From contig JAHJNN010000011.1 in assembly GCA_018820765.1 (NCBI GenBank), positions 31,023 through 95,022 of the forward strand: DNA of 64,000 nucleotides, written 5' to 3'. Under the pieces are notes generated by a model that saw only the letters and a program-made list of their open reading frames with translations, was not told the origin of the DNA and did not search any database. The translations under genes were made by a program, and so were the position numbers. The stretch is from Gammaproteobacteria bacterium. Its GTDB lineage: Bacteria > Pseudomonadota > Gammaproteobacteria > Burkholderiales > Thiobacillaceae. This document shows, piece after piece, positions 41,132-50,054 of this stretch. Every line of letters starts with the position of its first letter. Positions within the stretch are counted from its first letter, which is position 1.

Positions 41132-42075
41132 CAGCGGCTGCGCCCCTTGGCCGGGCGTTTCATTGGAATGATGTCGATATTGCACTGCTGAAACTTGTTC
41201 TCGACAAAGCTGATGAAGGCGTCGAGCAGCTTGCTGCGGAATTTTTCCGGCGCGTAGACCATGGACAGTTCCCGCGTAAGCCGGGGGTTCAGCGGCAGCG
41301 CAACCAGGGTGCCGAGCTGGATTTCCTTGGTGACGGTGGACGCCGACATGATGGCGACGCCCAGGTTGGCCTCGACCGCACCCTTGATGGCTTCGCGGCT
41401 ACCCAACTCCATTTCGATATGCAGATCGTCCGGATTGACGCCGTTGTTCTTGAAGAAGTCGTCGACCACCTCGCGCGTGCCCGAGCCGTGCTCGCGCGAT
41501 ACATAGGGCTGCACGGCAATATCGTTGGCGTTCACGCTCGAGCGCGAGGCCAGTGGGTGGGTCGGCGCGCAAATCATCACCAGTTCATCCTCGCAGCACG
41601 CCAGCGTGGTCAGGTTGGTATTGTGCGAAGGCGCTTCGATCAGGCCGACGTCGAGCGAGTGATCGGCCACCTTGGCCGCCACGGTTTCCGAATTGGCGAC
41701 CGTCAGGCGTGCCTGCACCTGCGGGAAGCGCTCCTTGAATTCGCCCAGGATGCGCGGCAGCTGGTATTCGGCAATGGTGGTCGACGCGCCGATCATCAAG
41801 GGGCCCGTGACCTGTCCGGTCATTTCGCCCACGCGCGCTTCCATCTCGCCGGTCAGCGCCAGAATGCGCTCGGCATAGCCCAGCACCAGATCGCCCACGG
41901 GCGTCAGCGAAATCCTGCCGTGGCTGCGCTCGAACAAACGGGTGTTGAAGTGTTCTTCCAGCTGCTTGACCTGAAAGGTCACCGCGGGCTGGGTCATATA
42001 CAGGATGTCCGCGGCTTTGGTGAAGCTGAGCTGCTTGGCGACGGTGTAGAATACTTGAAGTCTGCGGTCGGCCAT
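41131..42075 (-). CDS. LysR-family transcriptional regulator
   Basis: 314 aa: N-terminal HTH (AVAKQLSFTKAADILYMTQPAV type, about 1-65) and a C-terminal PBP2 effector domain. The ATG at 42075 (MADRRLQVFYTVAK) matches the family start better than the upstream codon. Target genes are unknown; it is divergent from lplT, so it could control that gene or itself. Confidence 0.9.
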   Translation of the reverse strand: MADRRLQVFYTVAKQLSFTKAADILYMTQPAVTFQVKQLEEHFNTRLFERSHGRISLTPVGDLVLGYAERILALTGEMEARVGEMTGQVTGPLMIGASTTIAEYQLPRILGEFKERFPQVQARLTVANSETVAAKVADHSLDVGLIEAPSHNTNLTTLACCEDELVMICAPTHPLASRSSVNANDIAVQPYVSREHGSGTREVVDDFFKNNGVNPDDLHIEMELGSREAIKGAVEANLGVAIMSASTVTKEIQLGTLVALPLNPRLTRELSMVYAPEKFRSKLLDAFISFVENKFQQCNIDIIPMKRPAKGRSR

Positions 42076-42232
42076 AAATCCCCGTCCCTGGGTCAAAAAA
42101 GATTTTTATTCAACCACAAACCCGCCCGTGTTGAAACCGTCCCCTCCCCAACTCTTTGTATTCGCTGGCCTTTCGCCGGCACCTGGGCGCCAGCCCAAGA
42201 CGTCGCCCCGCCGTCCCTGACCTGACGAGCCC

Positions 42233-43450
42233 GTGAACCGCGCGTTTTACATCATCCTGTTGGCGCAGTTCCTGTCCGCACTGGCTGACAACGCCCTGCT
42301 TTTTGCGGCCATCGGCCTGCTGGTGTTCTTTTCGGCGCCGGAATGGTTTTCGCCGCTGCTGCAGACGGTTTTCGTCATTGCCTACATCGTGCTGGCCCCG
42401 CTGGTGGGGCCGTTTGCCGACGCCCTGCCCAAGGGCCGCGTCATGCTGATCGCCAATACGGTCAAATTCGTGGGTTGCCTGATCATGCTGGCCGGCCTGC
42501 ACCCGCTCTTGGCCTACGCCATCGTCGGCATCGGCGCCGCGATGTATTCGCCGGCAAAATACGGCATCCTCACCGAACTGCTGCCGCCCGAAAAACTGGT
42601 CGTCGCCAATAGCTGGATGGAAGGCACCACGGTGGCCGCCATCGTGCTCGGCGCCATCATCGGCGGCGCGCTCATCAACCCGCAGTTGGCCGAAGGCATC
42701 CTGGTCAGCTTCGGCCTGGACAGCCGGCTCATCGCGCCGAAATTTGCCATTGTCGCCATCACCGGCCTGTACTTCGGCGCCGCCATTGCCAACCTGTTCA
42801 TCCCGCGCCTGCCGATCGACCACAAACTGGCCAGCAAGTCGCCGCTGTTCATCCTGCACGACTTCTGGCACAGCTTCAAACTCCTGTGGCGCGACCCGCT
42901 CGGCCAGGTCTCGCTTGCCGTCACCACCCTGTTCTGGGGCGTCGGCGCCACCCTGCGCCTGCTGATCATCGCCTGGGCCGCGCTCAACCTGAAATACGGA
43001 CTCGACCAGGCGACCCAGCTCACCGCGGCCACCGCGTTCGGCATCGCCATCGGTTCGATCCTGGCCGGAAAATTCGTTCGCCTGCAGCGGGCCATCAGCG
43101 TGCTGCCCGCCGGCATCCTGCTGGGCTTTGTTCCGATCGCGCTGATCTGGGTGGAAAGCCTGCTGCCCGCTTTGTTGTTGTTGACGCTGGCGGGCGGGCT
43201 GGCGGGATATTTCGTGGTTCCGATGAACGCCCTGCTGCAGCATCGCGGACACCTGCTGATGGGCGCCGGCCACTCCATCGCCCAGCAGAATTTCAACGAG
43301 AACATCAGCATCCTGATGCTGACCGGCGCCTACGCCCTGATGGTGCGCGCCGACTGGCACATCCACACCATCATCTGGGTGTTCGGCCTGTTCATCAGCA
43401 GCGTGATGACGGCCATCTGGCTACGGCATCGCCATGATGTCGTGCATTAA
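42233..43450 (+). CDS. lplT: lysophospholipid transporter LplT
   Basis: A major-facilitator protein with 12 predicted helices that flips lysophospholipids across the inner membrane for re-acylation. 405 aa; FLSALADNALLFAAIGLL and SPAKYGILTELLPPEKLVVAN are family hallmarks. GTG start. The acyltransferase partner aas is not adjacent. Confidence 0.9.
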   Translation: MNRAFYIILLAQFLSALADNALLFAAIGLLVFFSAPEWFSPLLQTVFVIAYIVLAPLVGPFADALPKGRVMLIANTVKFVGCLIMLAGLHPLLAYAIVGIGAAMYSPAKYGILTELLPPEKLVVANSWMEGTTVAAIVLGAIIGGALINPQLAEGILVSFGLDSRLIAPKFAIVAITGLYFGAAIANLFIPRLPIDHKLASKSPLFILHDFWHSFKLLWRDPLGQVSLAVTTLFWGVGATLRLLIIAWAALNLKYGLDQATQLTAATAFGIAIGSILAGKFVRLQRAISVLPAGILLGFVPIALIWVESLLPALLLLTLAGGLAGYFVVPMNALLQHRGHLLMGAGHSIAQQNFNENISILMLTGAYALMVRADWHIHTIIWVFGLFISSVMTAIWLRHRHDVVH

Positions 43451-43467
43451 CTGAGGTCGTGCATTAA
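43439..43467. repeat. 12-bp direct repeat at the lplT stop
   Basis: GTCGTGCATTAA occurs twice (43439-43450 and 43456-43467); the first copy contains the final codons and stop of lplT. It looks like a small local duplication. Confidence 0.8.
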
Positions 43468-43479
43468 GGTCTGTCGAAC

Positions 43480-44397
43480 CTAGTTCCCTGCGTTCTGCGA
43501 CTTCACCACCGTCATTGCGCCTGCAATCAGCGAGCTGATGTCCGCCATGTTGGACGGCACGATCAGGGTGTTGCCGGTCTTGGCGATGCCGGCGAAGGCC
43601 TCGACGTATTTTTCCGCCACTTTAAGGTTCACCGCCTGCATGCCGCCGGGCAATTCGACCGCACGCGCGACGCGGGCGATGGCTTCGGCGTTGGCGGCGG
43701 CGATGGCCTTGATCGCCTCGGCCTCGCCCTGGGCGACGTTGATCGCCGCCTGCATCTCGCCTTCCGACTGCTGGATCGCCGCATTGCGCTCGCCGGTCGC
43801 GATGTTGATCTGCTCCTGCATGCGGCCTTCGCTGGATGCGATCAGCGCGCGCTTTTCGCGCTCGGCCGTGATCTGCCGCTGCATCGCGTGGAGGATGTCC
43901 TTCGGCGGAGTCAAGTCCTTGATCTCGTAGCGCAGCACCTTGACCCCCCAGTTGGTCGAGGCCTCGTTCAGCGCCATCACCACGCCGCGGTTGATGTCGT
44001 CGCGCTCCTCGAAGGTGCGGTCCATTTCCATGCGGCCGATCAGCGAACGCAGCGTGGTCTGCGCCAGCTGTGAGACGGCCGAGATGTAGTCGCTCGAACC
44101 GTAGGACGCCATCTTGGGATCGGTGACCTGGAAATAGAGGATGCCGTCGACCGCGAGCTGGGTGTTGTCGCGCGTGATGCAGACCTGGCTCGGCACGTCG
44201 AGCGGGATTTCCTTCAGCGAATGCTTGTAGGCGACGGCATCGATGAAGGGAATGACCAGGTTGAGGCCCGGCGCGAGCACCGCGTGGAACTTGCCGAGCC
44301 GCTCGACCACCCAGGCGTTCTGCTGCGGCACCACGCGCACGCCCTTGGCGACGACGATCAGAATGACGACAAGCAAAACCAGTGCGACGATATCCAT
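43480..44397 (-). CDS. SPFH/stomatin-prohibitin family membrane protein (QmcA-like)
   Basis: 305 aa with one N-terminal helix (about 3-20) followed by the SPFH domain (VVPQQNAWVVERLGKF, SQVCITRDNTQLAVDG) and a coiled-coil rich in Ala/Glu. Forms large membrane-associated oligomers linked to quality control. An NfeD protein gene lies upstream on the same strand, the usual partner, but a short inverted-repeat element now separates them. A good AAGGGGG ribosome site precedes the ATG. Confidence 0.92.
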   Translation of the reverse strand: MDIVALVLLVVILIVVAKGVRVVPQQNAWVVERLGKFHAVLAPGLNLVIPFIDAVAYKHSLKEIPLDVPSQVCITRDNTQLAVDGILYFQVTDPKMASYGSSDYISAVSQLAQTTLRSLIGRMEMDRTFEERDDINRGVVMALNEASTNWGVKVLRYEIKDLTPPKDILHAMQRQITAEREKRALIASSEGRMQEQINIATGERNAAIQQSEGEMQAAINVAQGEAEAIKAIAAANAEAIARVARAVELPGGMQAVNLKVAEKYVEAFAGIAKTGNTLIVPSNMADISSLIAGAMTVVKSQNAGN

Positions 44398-44442
44398 GTT
44401 TTATTTCCCCCTTTTGTTGATTGTCGTGCGCCGTCCGGGTCC

Positions 44443-44607
44443 TAGTGGTCTGCCTTCGAAATACCGGAACATGAAACGGCGTCTTTTTCCGCATGGCGGC
44501 GTTGCTCGTCGTTGCCATAGTCCGAGCTATGTCGCCTCCTCGCGCCTTGCCCTGCGAAAAAATCCATCCGTTTTATTTTGTCCCCCTATTTCGAATGCAG
44601 ACCACTA
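44443..44607. mobile_element. MITE-like element with 21-bp terminal inverted repeats
   Basis: TAGTGGTCTGCCTTCGAAATA (44443-44463, 21 nt with one internal difference) is repeated in inverse orientation at 44587-44607, 20 of 21 identical. The 165-bp segment is non-coding and TA-bounded. The right edge provides the TAG stop of the NfeD gene. It is inserted between nfeD and the SPFH gene. Confidence 0.7.
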
Positions 44608-45012
44608 ATTGCCCAGAACCAGCGTATTGCCCCTGACGGCCCGGATCACCAGCGGGCGCGTGCTGTCGACGCCGGACGCTTCGGCTTCGGCATCCCACAG
44701 CGCGCCGCGGTATTTGACCTGGCCGCGGCCGTCCTGCCAGGACTCGACCGCTACGGTCTGGCCGATGTCCAGATCCTGCACGCTGGATTCCGGATGGCCG
44801 GTGCTGCGCTTCCAGCGCTGGAGCGCCAGCGTGCCCAGCGTGGCGATCGCGCCCGCGGTCAGCAGCTGCACGAACAGGCCGGCACCCAACCACGCGATCA
44901 GGCCTGCCGCCGCCGCGGCCAGGCCATACACCAGCAGATAAAAGGTCCCGCTGGTGAGTTCCACGCCCACCAGCACCGCCGCAAGAATCCACCACACCAC
45001 ATAAGCCTGCAT
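44605..45012 (-). CDS. NfeD-family membrane protein
   Basis: 135 aa: two or three N-terminal helices (about 5-55) and a C-terminal OB-fold domain (IGQTVAVESWQDGRGQVKY, GVDSTRPLVIRAVRGNTL). This is the short NfeD1b type that works with SPFH proteins. It starts 1 nt after the TPM gene stop. Its stop is at the mobile-element edge. Confidence 0.88.
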   Translation of the reverse strand: MQAYVVWWILAAVLVGVELTSGTFYLLVYGLAAAAAGLIAWLGAGLFVQLLTAGAIATLGTLALQRWKRSTGHPESSVQDLDIGQTVAVESWQDGRGQVKYRGALWDAEAEASGVDSTRPLVIRAVRGNTLVLGN

Positions 45013-45013
45013 C

Positions 45014-45520
45014 TCATCTCCCCAATATCACGGGCCGGTTCGCCAGTTCGTCCGGATTATGCCCGGACGGCGGGAAATTTTGTGCCAGCAGCACGCTAAT
45101 CTCTTCGATCCCCGCCAGCGCGCCGCGCTCGAATTCGCCCTGGCGGAACGCGGCTTCCATCGTCTGCGCCACCGCCTCCCAGGCGGCCGGCTCCACCCGC
45201 GCGGCAATGCCGCGGTCGGCGACGATCTCGATGTCGTGATCGGCCAACAGCAGATAAATCAGCACGCCGCTGTTGTGTTCGGTGTCCCACACGCGCAGGT
45301 TGGAGAACATCTCGATCGCGCGTTCGCGGCCGCTCATGCCACGCCAAGCCAAATTGCCGGGCAGGCTGTTCTCGATGGCGAAGCGGATTTCCCCGCCGTG
45401 GGTGGTTTCGCTGGTGCGGATCGCGGCCTCGATGGCGTCGAGCGCGGCCTGCGGGAACGCGCGCCGCCACGCCCACGGCGACATGAAGAGATGCTTCACC
45501 CAACGTTTGAAATTCACCAT
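45014..45520 (-). CDS. TPM-domain protein, cytosolic type
   Basis: 168 aa with a TPM (YgcG/Psb32-like) domain, including HGGEIRFAIENSLP and LADHDIEIVADRGI, and no signal peptide. Starts at ATG 45520, overlapping the upstream TPM gene by 7 nt. Function unknown; the lemA–TPM–TPM cluster is common in proteobacteria. Confidence 0.85.
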   Translation of the reverse strand: MVNFKRWVKHLFMSPWAWRRAFPQAALDAIEAAIRTSETTHGGEIRFAIENSLPGNLAWRGMSGRERAIEMFSNLRVWDTEHNSGVLIYLLLADHDIEIVADRGIAARVEPAAWEAVAQTMEAAFRQGEFERGALAGIEEISVLLAQNFPPSGHNPDELANRPVILGR

Positions 45521-46362
45521 GAGCCCGATGCGCCTCCGCCGCCGAACCCGCCGCCCCCGCCCCCCCAGGAGCCGCCACCACCCCACGACCCGCCACCGGG
45601 CCAGCCGCCGCCCCTGCTGGTCCAGCCGCCGCCGCGGCGGAATCCCGACGCGACGCCGCCGAACACGAACACGGCAATGAGCAGCAGCAGCGGGGTGAAC
45701 CCCAGCAGCAGCGCCCCGCCCACCCCGCTGCCCAATGCAGCGAGCCCGGCCGCTGCCGGGCGGCTCATCAGGAGTGAGAGCAGCCACCCCGCGACGATGC
45801 CGCCGATGACGAGGAAGACGAACACGCCATCTCCCCCGCCGCCGTCCGGTTTGCCTGGCGGCGGCAACTGCTCGCCTTCGATCAGCCGCATCAGTTGCTG
45901 CACACCCGCGTCGATGCCGCCGTAGAAATCGCCCGCCTTGAAATGCGGCGTGATGGTTTCGGCGGTCACCCGCTTGGCGATTGCATCGGGAATTGCACCC
46001 TCCAGGCCGTAGCCGACCTCAATGCGCGATTTACGGTCATCCTTGACCACGATCAGGATCACGCCGTCCTCGATCGTCTTGCGGCCGACTTTCCACTGCT
46101 CGGCGACGCGAACGCCGAACTGGGCGATGTCTTCAGGCTGGGTGGTGGGAAGGATGAGGACGGCGATCTGGCTGCCCTTCTGCGCCTCGAATGCCGCGAG
46201 TTTGCTTTCTAACGCGGCAAGCTGGTCGGCGCCCAGGGTGGCGGTCAGGTCGGTGACGCGGCGCGACAAGTCCGGCACCGCCACCTGCGCCCAGGCGGAG
46301 AGTGCCGACAGCAGCAGAAAGAAACCGAGGGCAGCACGCCCGCGGCAGCTCAGGGCAGACAA
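45514..46362 (-). CDS. TPM-domain membrane protein, YgcG-like
   Basis: 282 aa: signal peptide (cleavage after AWA), TPM domain about 30-170 (LEAKL-type helix, ILIVVKDDRKSRIEVGYGLEG), one or two TM helices about 190-245, and a Gly-rich tail (GGGGGFGGGG) typical of this group. Lies 6 nt after lemA. Confidence 0.9.
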   Translation of the reverse strand: MSALSCRGRAALGFFLLLSALSAWAQVAVPDLSRRVTDLTATLGADQLAALESKLAAFEAQKGSQIAVLILPTTQPEDIAQFGVRVAEQWKVGRKTIEDGVILIVVKDDRKSRIEVGYGLEGAIPDAIAKRVTAETITPHFKAGDFYGGIDAGVQQLMRLIEGEQLPPPGKPDGGGGDGVFVFLVIGGIVAGWLLSLLMSRPAAAGLAALGSGVGGALLLGFTPLLLLIAVFVFGGVASGFRRGGGWTSRGGGWPGGGSWGGGGSWGGGGGGFGGGGASGSW

Positions 46363-46368
46363 GCCGGA

Positions 46369-47064
46369 TCAGTAGCCGGGCGACAGGCTGCCGGAGGCGT
46401 CACTGCCTGCCGGCGCGGCTGGGGCAGGGGCAGGCGCCGGGGGAGCTGCCGGTGCGGGCGCCGGCTTGCTGAAATCGACCGTGGGCGGCCTGGCGATGGC
46501 CGCCTCGTTTTCCACGGTGAAGGTTGGTTTGGTCTGGAAGCCGAACAGCATCGCAGTCAGATTCGAGGGGAAGGAACGCACCGTGACGTTGTAGGTTTTC
46601 ACCGCGGCGATGTAGCGGTTGCGCGCGACGGTGATGCGGTTCTCGGTGCCTTCAAGCTGCGCCTGCAAGTCGCGGAACAGGCCGTCGGCCTTCAGCTGCG
46701 GGTAGTTCTCGGCAACCAGCAACAAACGGGAAATCGCGCCGGTGAGTTCACCCTGCGCGGCGATGAACTTCTGGAACGCGGCTTCGTCGTTGATCAGCTC
46801 CGGCGTCGCCTGGATCGCGCCGACGCGGGCGCGCGCTTCGGTCACCGAGATGAACACGTCCTCCTCGTGCGCCGCGTAGCCCTTCACCACGTTGACCAGG
46901 TTGGGCACCAGGTCGGCGCGGCGCTGGTACTGGTTCAGCACTTCGGCCCACGTGGCCTTGATGTCCTCGTCGGTCGATTGCAGGGTGTTGTAGCCGCAAC
47001 CGGAAAGGACCATCACCATGAACGTCGCGCTTACCCATTTGAATACGTTGGACCATCTGAACAT
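46369..47064 (-). CDS. lemA: LemA family lipoprotein-like protein
   Basis: 231 aa with an N-terminal hydrophobic segment and lipobox-like LSGC (about residue 23), then the helical LemA domain (NQYQRRADLVPNLVNVVKGYA) and a Pro/Ala-rich tail. Clusters with two TPM proteins, the standard context. Function not established. Confidence 0.92.
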   Translation of the reverse strand: MFRWSNVFKWVSATFMVMVLSGCGYNTLQSTDEDIKATWAEVLNQYQRRADLVPNLVNVVKGYAAHEEDVFISVTEARARVGAIQATPELINDEAAFQKFIAAQGELTGAISRLLLVAENYPQLKADGLFRDLQAQLEGTENRITVARNRYIAAVKTYNVTVRSFPSNLTAMLFGFQTKPTFTVENEAAIARPPTVDFSKPAPAPAAPPAPAPAPAAPAGSDASGSLSPGY

Positions 47065-47097
47065 GTCAGCCTCCTGAAAGGATCGGGTGATGTGAGT

Positions 47098-48150
47098 TTA
47101 CGCCACCCCCCAGGTGGCAAACAGCGGGTCGGATTCGGTGAGCGTGTCGGCGTAGCGGTCGTCCTTGGGGCGCTTGAGACCGCGCTCGACGTAGGTTTCC
47201 ACCTTCTTGAAGCCGGCCTGCTTGATCAGCATTCCGACCCAGGCCATGCGCTCCATCGGGTGCAGCTCGGTCCACAGCTTGATCACCTTGGGCGGAAAAT
47301 AGCGGTGCGACAGCGTCACCACGAACATGCCGCCCGGCTTCAATATCCGCTTCGCCTCGGCGACGATCTTGTGCGGCTGCGTCAGGTATTCGAACGACAC
47401 GGTGCAGACCACGGCGTCGAAGCTGGCGTCGGCAAACGGCAGTTGCGGATCGGCGTTGATGTCCTTCACGATGCGCTCGGCGAGTTGCGGGTTGTCGGCC
47501 AGTTCCTCGGCGTTGAGCCCGAGGCCGACCGCGGACTGCACCGTGTCCGGCAGGTGCGAGCGCCAGCCCGCCATCAGGTCGAGTACCCGCGCGTTCTCCG
47601 GCAGCACGGTGCGGTACAGCGCCTGGATGCGGCGCGCGCACACGGCGTCGACGTGGGTGAGCTTGCGGGCCAGCGCATAGAACTCGGTATCGAGGAATTC
47701 GTCCTCGCGGCGAAACGCATCCGGCCCCTCGAAGTCGGTCGGCGTCTGCCTCTGCGTTTCCATGCCGCTCCATTCCAGCAGCTGCTCCACCTTGCCGACC
47801 GGCTCAGTCGAGACATCGCTCTTGCCGCTGTCGATGCTGAAGATGCGGCCCTGCAGCGGATGGCTGAAGTTGGCGACAAAACTTTCGTCGTTCAGCTTCA
47901 TCACGCGGAACATCGGACCGGGTGCGTCGTCGGCGTGCAAGAGCTGCGACGGATAGAAGCGCCCCAGTTGCAGCGGCGCGATGTCGCTGCGGAACGCCTC
48001 GTTCGGCACCTCGTGCTCGATCTTGGGGCCCACATCGACCTGGGCGTCGACCGGCGGCGTGTCGCCTGGCATCCATACCACCACCTGATGGCGGCCGAGG
48101 TCGGAAAAATAATTGACGCGAAAACGCAGCGCGGAATGCAGAAGTTTCAT
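47098..48150 (-). CDS. SAM-dependent methyltransferase with FKBP/SlyD-like N-terminal segment
   Basis: 350 aa. Residues about 45-115 look like the insert-in-flap FKBP fold (VPNEAF, LQLGRFY, then SFVANFSHPLQGRIFSI, like the NHPLAG signature). Residues about 165-330 form a class I methyltransferase (ARVLDLMAGWRSHLPD as motif I, FDAVVCTVSFEYL, AKRILKPGGMFVV). The PPIase part is incomplete and probably binds peptide rather than catalysing. The substrate is unknown. A fusion of chaperone-like and methyltransferase modules is unusual. Confidence 0.75.
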   Translation of the reverse strand: MKLLHSALRFRVNYFSDLGRHQVVVWMPGDTPPVDAQVDVGPKIEHEVPNEAFRSDIAPLQLGRFYPSQLLHADDAPGPMFRVMKLNDESFVANFSHPLQGRIFSIDSGKSDVSTEPVGKVEQLLEWSGMETQRQTPTDFEGPDAFRREDEFLDTEFYALARKLTHVDAVCARRIQALYRTVLPENARVLDLMAGWRSHLPDTVQSAVGLGLNAEELADNPQLAERIVKDINADPQLPFADASFDAVVCTVSFEYLTQPHKIVAEAKRILKPGGMFVVTLSHRYFPPKVIKLWTELHPMERMAWVGMLIKQAGFKKVETYVERGLKRPKDDRYADTLTESDPLFATWGVA

Positions 48151-48187
48151 TGCAGGATTCAGGGGTCAGGATTCAGAGGTCAGGGAA
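48150..48187. repeat. TCAGG-rich short direct repeats
   Basis: CAGGATTCAGGGGTCAGG followed by ATTCAGAGGTCAGGG is related to the GTCAGGG array at 32954. It overlaps the end of the uracil-DNA glycosylase gene. Confidence 0.7.
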
Positions 48188-48843
48188 GCATAAGTCCGCC
48201 GCGCCAGGCACAGGTCTTCCCATGCACGCGCTTTGTCGGGCAGGGTGCGCAGCAGGTAGGCGGGGTGGTAGGTCACCACCAGCGGTACACCCTGAAACTG
48301 GTGTACCCGGCCGCGCAGGCGGCCGATCGCCTCGTCGGTGTCGAGCAGGCTTTGCGCGGCGAAACGGCCCAGCGCGAGGATGAGCTTGGGCTGGATGAGT
48401 TCGATCTGCGCCAGCAGATAGGGACGGCACGCGGCCACCTCGTCCGGCGCGGGATTGCGGTTGCCGGGTGGACGCGATTTCAGCACGTTGGTGATGTAGA
48501 CGTTGTCGCCGCGTGTAAGACCGATCGAAGCCAGCATGGCGTCGAGCAGTTTGCCCGCCTGGCCGACGAAGGGCTCGCCCAGCCGGTCTTCGTCCGCGCC
48601 CGGCGCCTCGCCGATGATCAGCCAGTCGGCATTGCGGTCGCCCACGCCCAGCACGCCCTGGGTGCGGGTGGCGGAAAGCTTGCAGGCGGTGCAACGGGCG
48701 ACTGCTTCGGCGAGCGTGTCCCAGGTGAAGGTGGGAGCGGAGGGTCGAGAGTCGAGAGCGGAGATCGGAGAGGCGGGCGTCTCGCGCAGGCGCCAGACCG
48801 GACCGATGCCGAGTTCGTTGAAGACGTCGTCGCGGCTCAGCAT
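48166..48843 (-). CDS. uracil-DNA glycosylase, family 4 (with a missing Fe-S cysteine)
   Basis: 225 aa; excises uracil from [20 protein letters not shown] is the uracil-binding/catalytic motif, and [11 protein letters not shown] the second. Family 4 enzymes hold a 4Fe-4S cluster with four cysteines; here C51, C54 and C139 are present, but the expected third ligand is S123 (in [15 protein letters not shown] codon). The residues between the N-terminal segment and C51 form a low-complexity linker. ATG at 48843 overlaps rimI; longer upstream frames are shadow reading. Confidence 0.88.
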   Translation of the reverse strand: MLSRDDVFNELGIGPVWRLRETPASPISALDSRPSAPTFTWDTLAEAVARCTACKLSATRTQGVLGVGDRNADWLIIGEAPGADEDRLGEPFVGQAGKLLDAMLASIGLTRGDNVYITNVLKSRPPGNRNPAPDEVAACRPYLLAQIELIQPKLILALGRFAAQSLLDTDEAIGRLRGRVHQFQGVPLVVTYHPAYLLRTLPDKARAWEDLCLARRTYASLTSES

Positions 48844-49319
48844 GGCAGTTCGAGCTTCATGATCAGCGCATCCTCGCGGCCATCGCGCGCCGGGTAGTAG
48901 CCGCGCCGCACTGCCAGGTCGACGAAGCCGCTGCTGTGATACAGCGCAATGGCGGCCGTATTGGAGGTGCGCACCTCGAGAAACAGTCTGTCCGCCTTGT
49001 GGTCGCGGGCGCGTTGCAGGCAGTGGTCGAGCAGATCGCGGCCCAGGCCGTGGCGCCGCCATATCGGCGCGATGGTGAGGTTGAGCAGATGGGCTTCACC
49101 CGCCGCCGCCATCATGACGTAGTAGCCGATCACCTCGCCTTCGGCTTCGCGCACCCACATGCTGTATCCGGCATGGATCGAATCCGCAAAGTTGCCCGAC
49201 GTCCACGGATATTCGTAGCTCGCCAGTTCGATGCGATGGATGCGCGGCAGGTCGGTCTCGGTCATCGGGCGCAGGCGATGCGCGATCTCGTGGACCGGAA
49301 TGTCGGGCACGGAACTCAT
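48837..49319 (-). CDS. rimI: ribosomal-protein S18 alanine N-acetyltransferase
   Basis: 160-aa GNAT enzyme acetylating the N-terminus of ribosomal protein S18. [20 protein letters not shown] is the acetyl-CoA loop (RRHGLG), and [14 protein letters not shown] the C-terminal signature. The ATG at 49319 overlaps the tsaB stop; tsaB–rimI–udg is a common order. Confidence 0.92.
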   Translation of the reverse strand: MSSVPDIPVHEIAHRLRPMTETDLPRIHRIELASYEYPWTSGNFADSIHAGYSMWVREAEGEVIGYYVMMAAAGEAHLLNLTIAPIWRRHGLGRDLLDHCLQRARDHKADRLFLEVRTSNTAAIALYHSSGFVDLAVRRGYYPARDGREDALIMKLELPC

Positions 49320-50005
49320 GCGGATTTTTTCCGGCGGCGTTCGTCCACCGTCAGCGCCACCTTGTCGCGCAGGTAGATCGGCGCGGCGAGCGCGGCGTCC
49401 ATGCCCTCGCCGCGCGCAAAGGCGGCGGCGGCGAGCGGCGCCATCGCCGCGGCATCGGGCATGAGCGTGTCGTCGATCCGCGCAAGCACAGCCGCCAGGC
49501 GCGGTCGCAGCACCTCGCCCAGCGCGGCAAAACCATTGCCGGCGCCGACCCATTCGCCGCCGGCCGGCACCGCCACCGACTCGGGCAGCGCCAGCTGCGG
49601 TTCGTTGACGGCCTGCCAGCCTGCGCTCTCGCGCCGGTACGCCGCCCAGTACACCTCGGCCATGCGCGCGTCGAGCACCGTCAGCACCTGCGCGGCGCCG
49701 GCCTGCTGGGCGATCGATTCCAGCGTGGACACGCCGGCCACCGGCAGGTCGGCACCCAGGGCCAGCCCCTGCGTCACCGCGCAGGCGATCCTGAGGCCGG
49801 TGAACGAACCGGGGCCGGCGCCGTAGCCGATGCCGTCGAACTGGCGCAGCGTCATGTCCGATTCGCGCAGCAGTTCGTCCACCATCGGCAGCAAGAGGGA
49901 ACTATGCCGCTGTTCGGCCAGCACCCGGCGCGCCTGGATGCGGCCGTCCAGCCACAGCGCGGCCGAGCACCATTCGGTGGACGTATCGAGTACGAGCAAT
50001 TTCAT
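49316..50005 (-). CDS. tsaB: tRNA threonylcarbamoyladenosine biosynthesis protein TsaB
   Basis: 229 aa, ASKHA-fold partner of TsaD needed for t6A37 of ANN-decoding tRNAs. LVLDTSTEWCSAAL and GYGAGPGSFTGLRI are diagnostic. Starts at ATG 50005. Confidence 0.94.
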   Translation of the reverse strand: MKLLVLDTSTEWCSAALWLDGRIQARRVLAEQRHSSLLLPMVDELLRESDMTLRQFDGIGYGAGPGSFTGLRIACAVTQGLALGADLPVAGVSTLESIAQQAGAAQVLTVLDARMAEVYWAAYRRESAGWQAVNEPQLALPESVAVPAGGEWVGAGNGFAALGEVLRPRLAAVLARIDDTLMPDAAAMAPLAAAAFARGEGMDAALAAPIYLRDKVALTVDERRRKKSA

Positions 50006-50054
50006 CGGCGGGATTTTAGCAGGCGGTTGCAGCACGCCGCCGGGCGGAGGCGTT

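Noticed and set aside
46867..48897. 676-aa plus-strand open frame across lemA, the methyltransferase and udg
   Set aside because: Spans three well-supported minus-strand genes; no recognisable domain.
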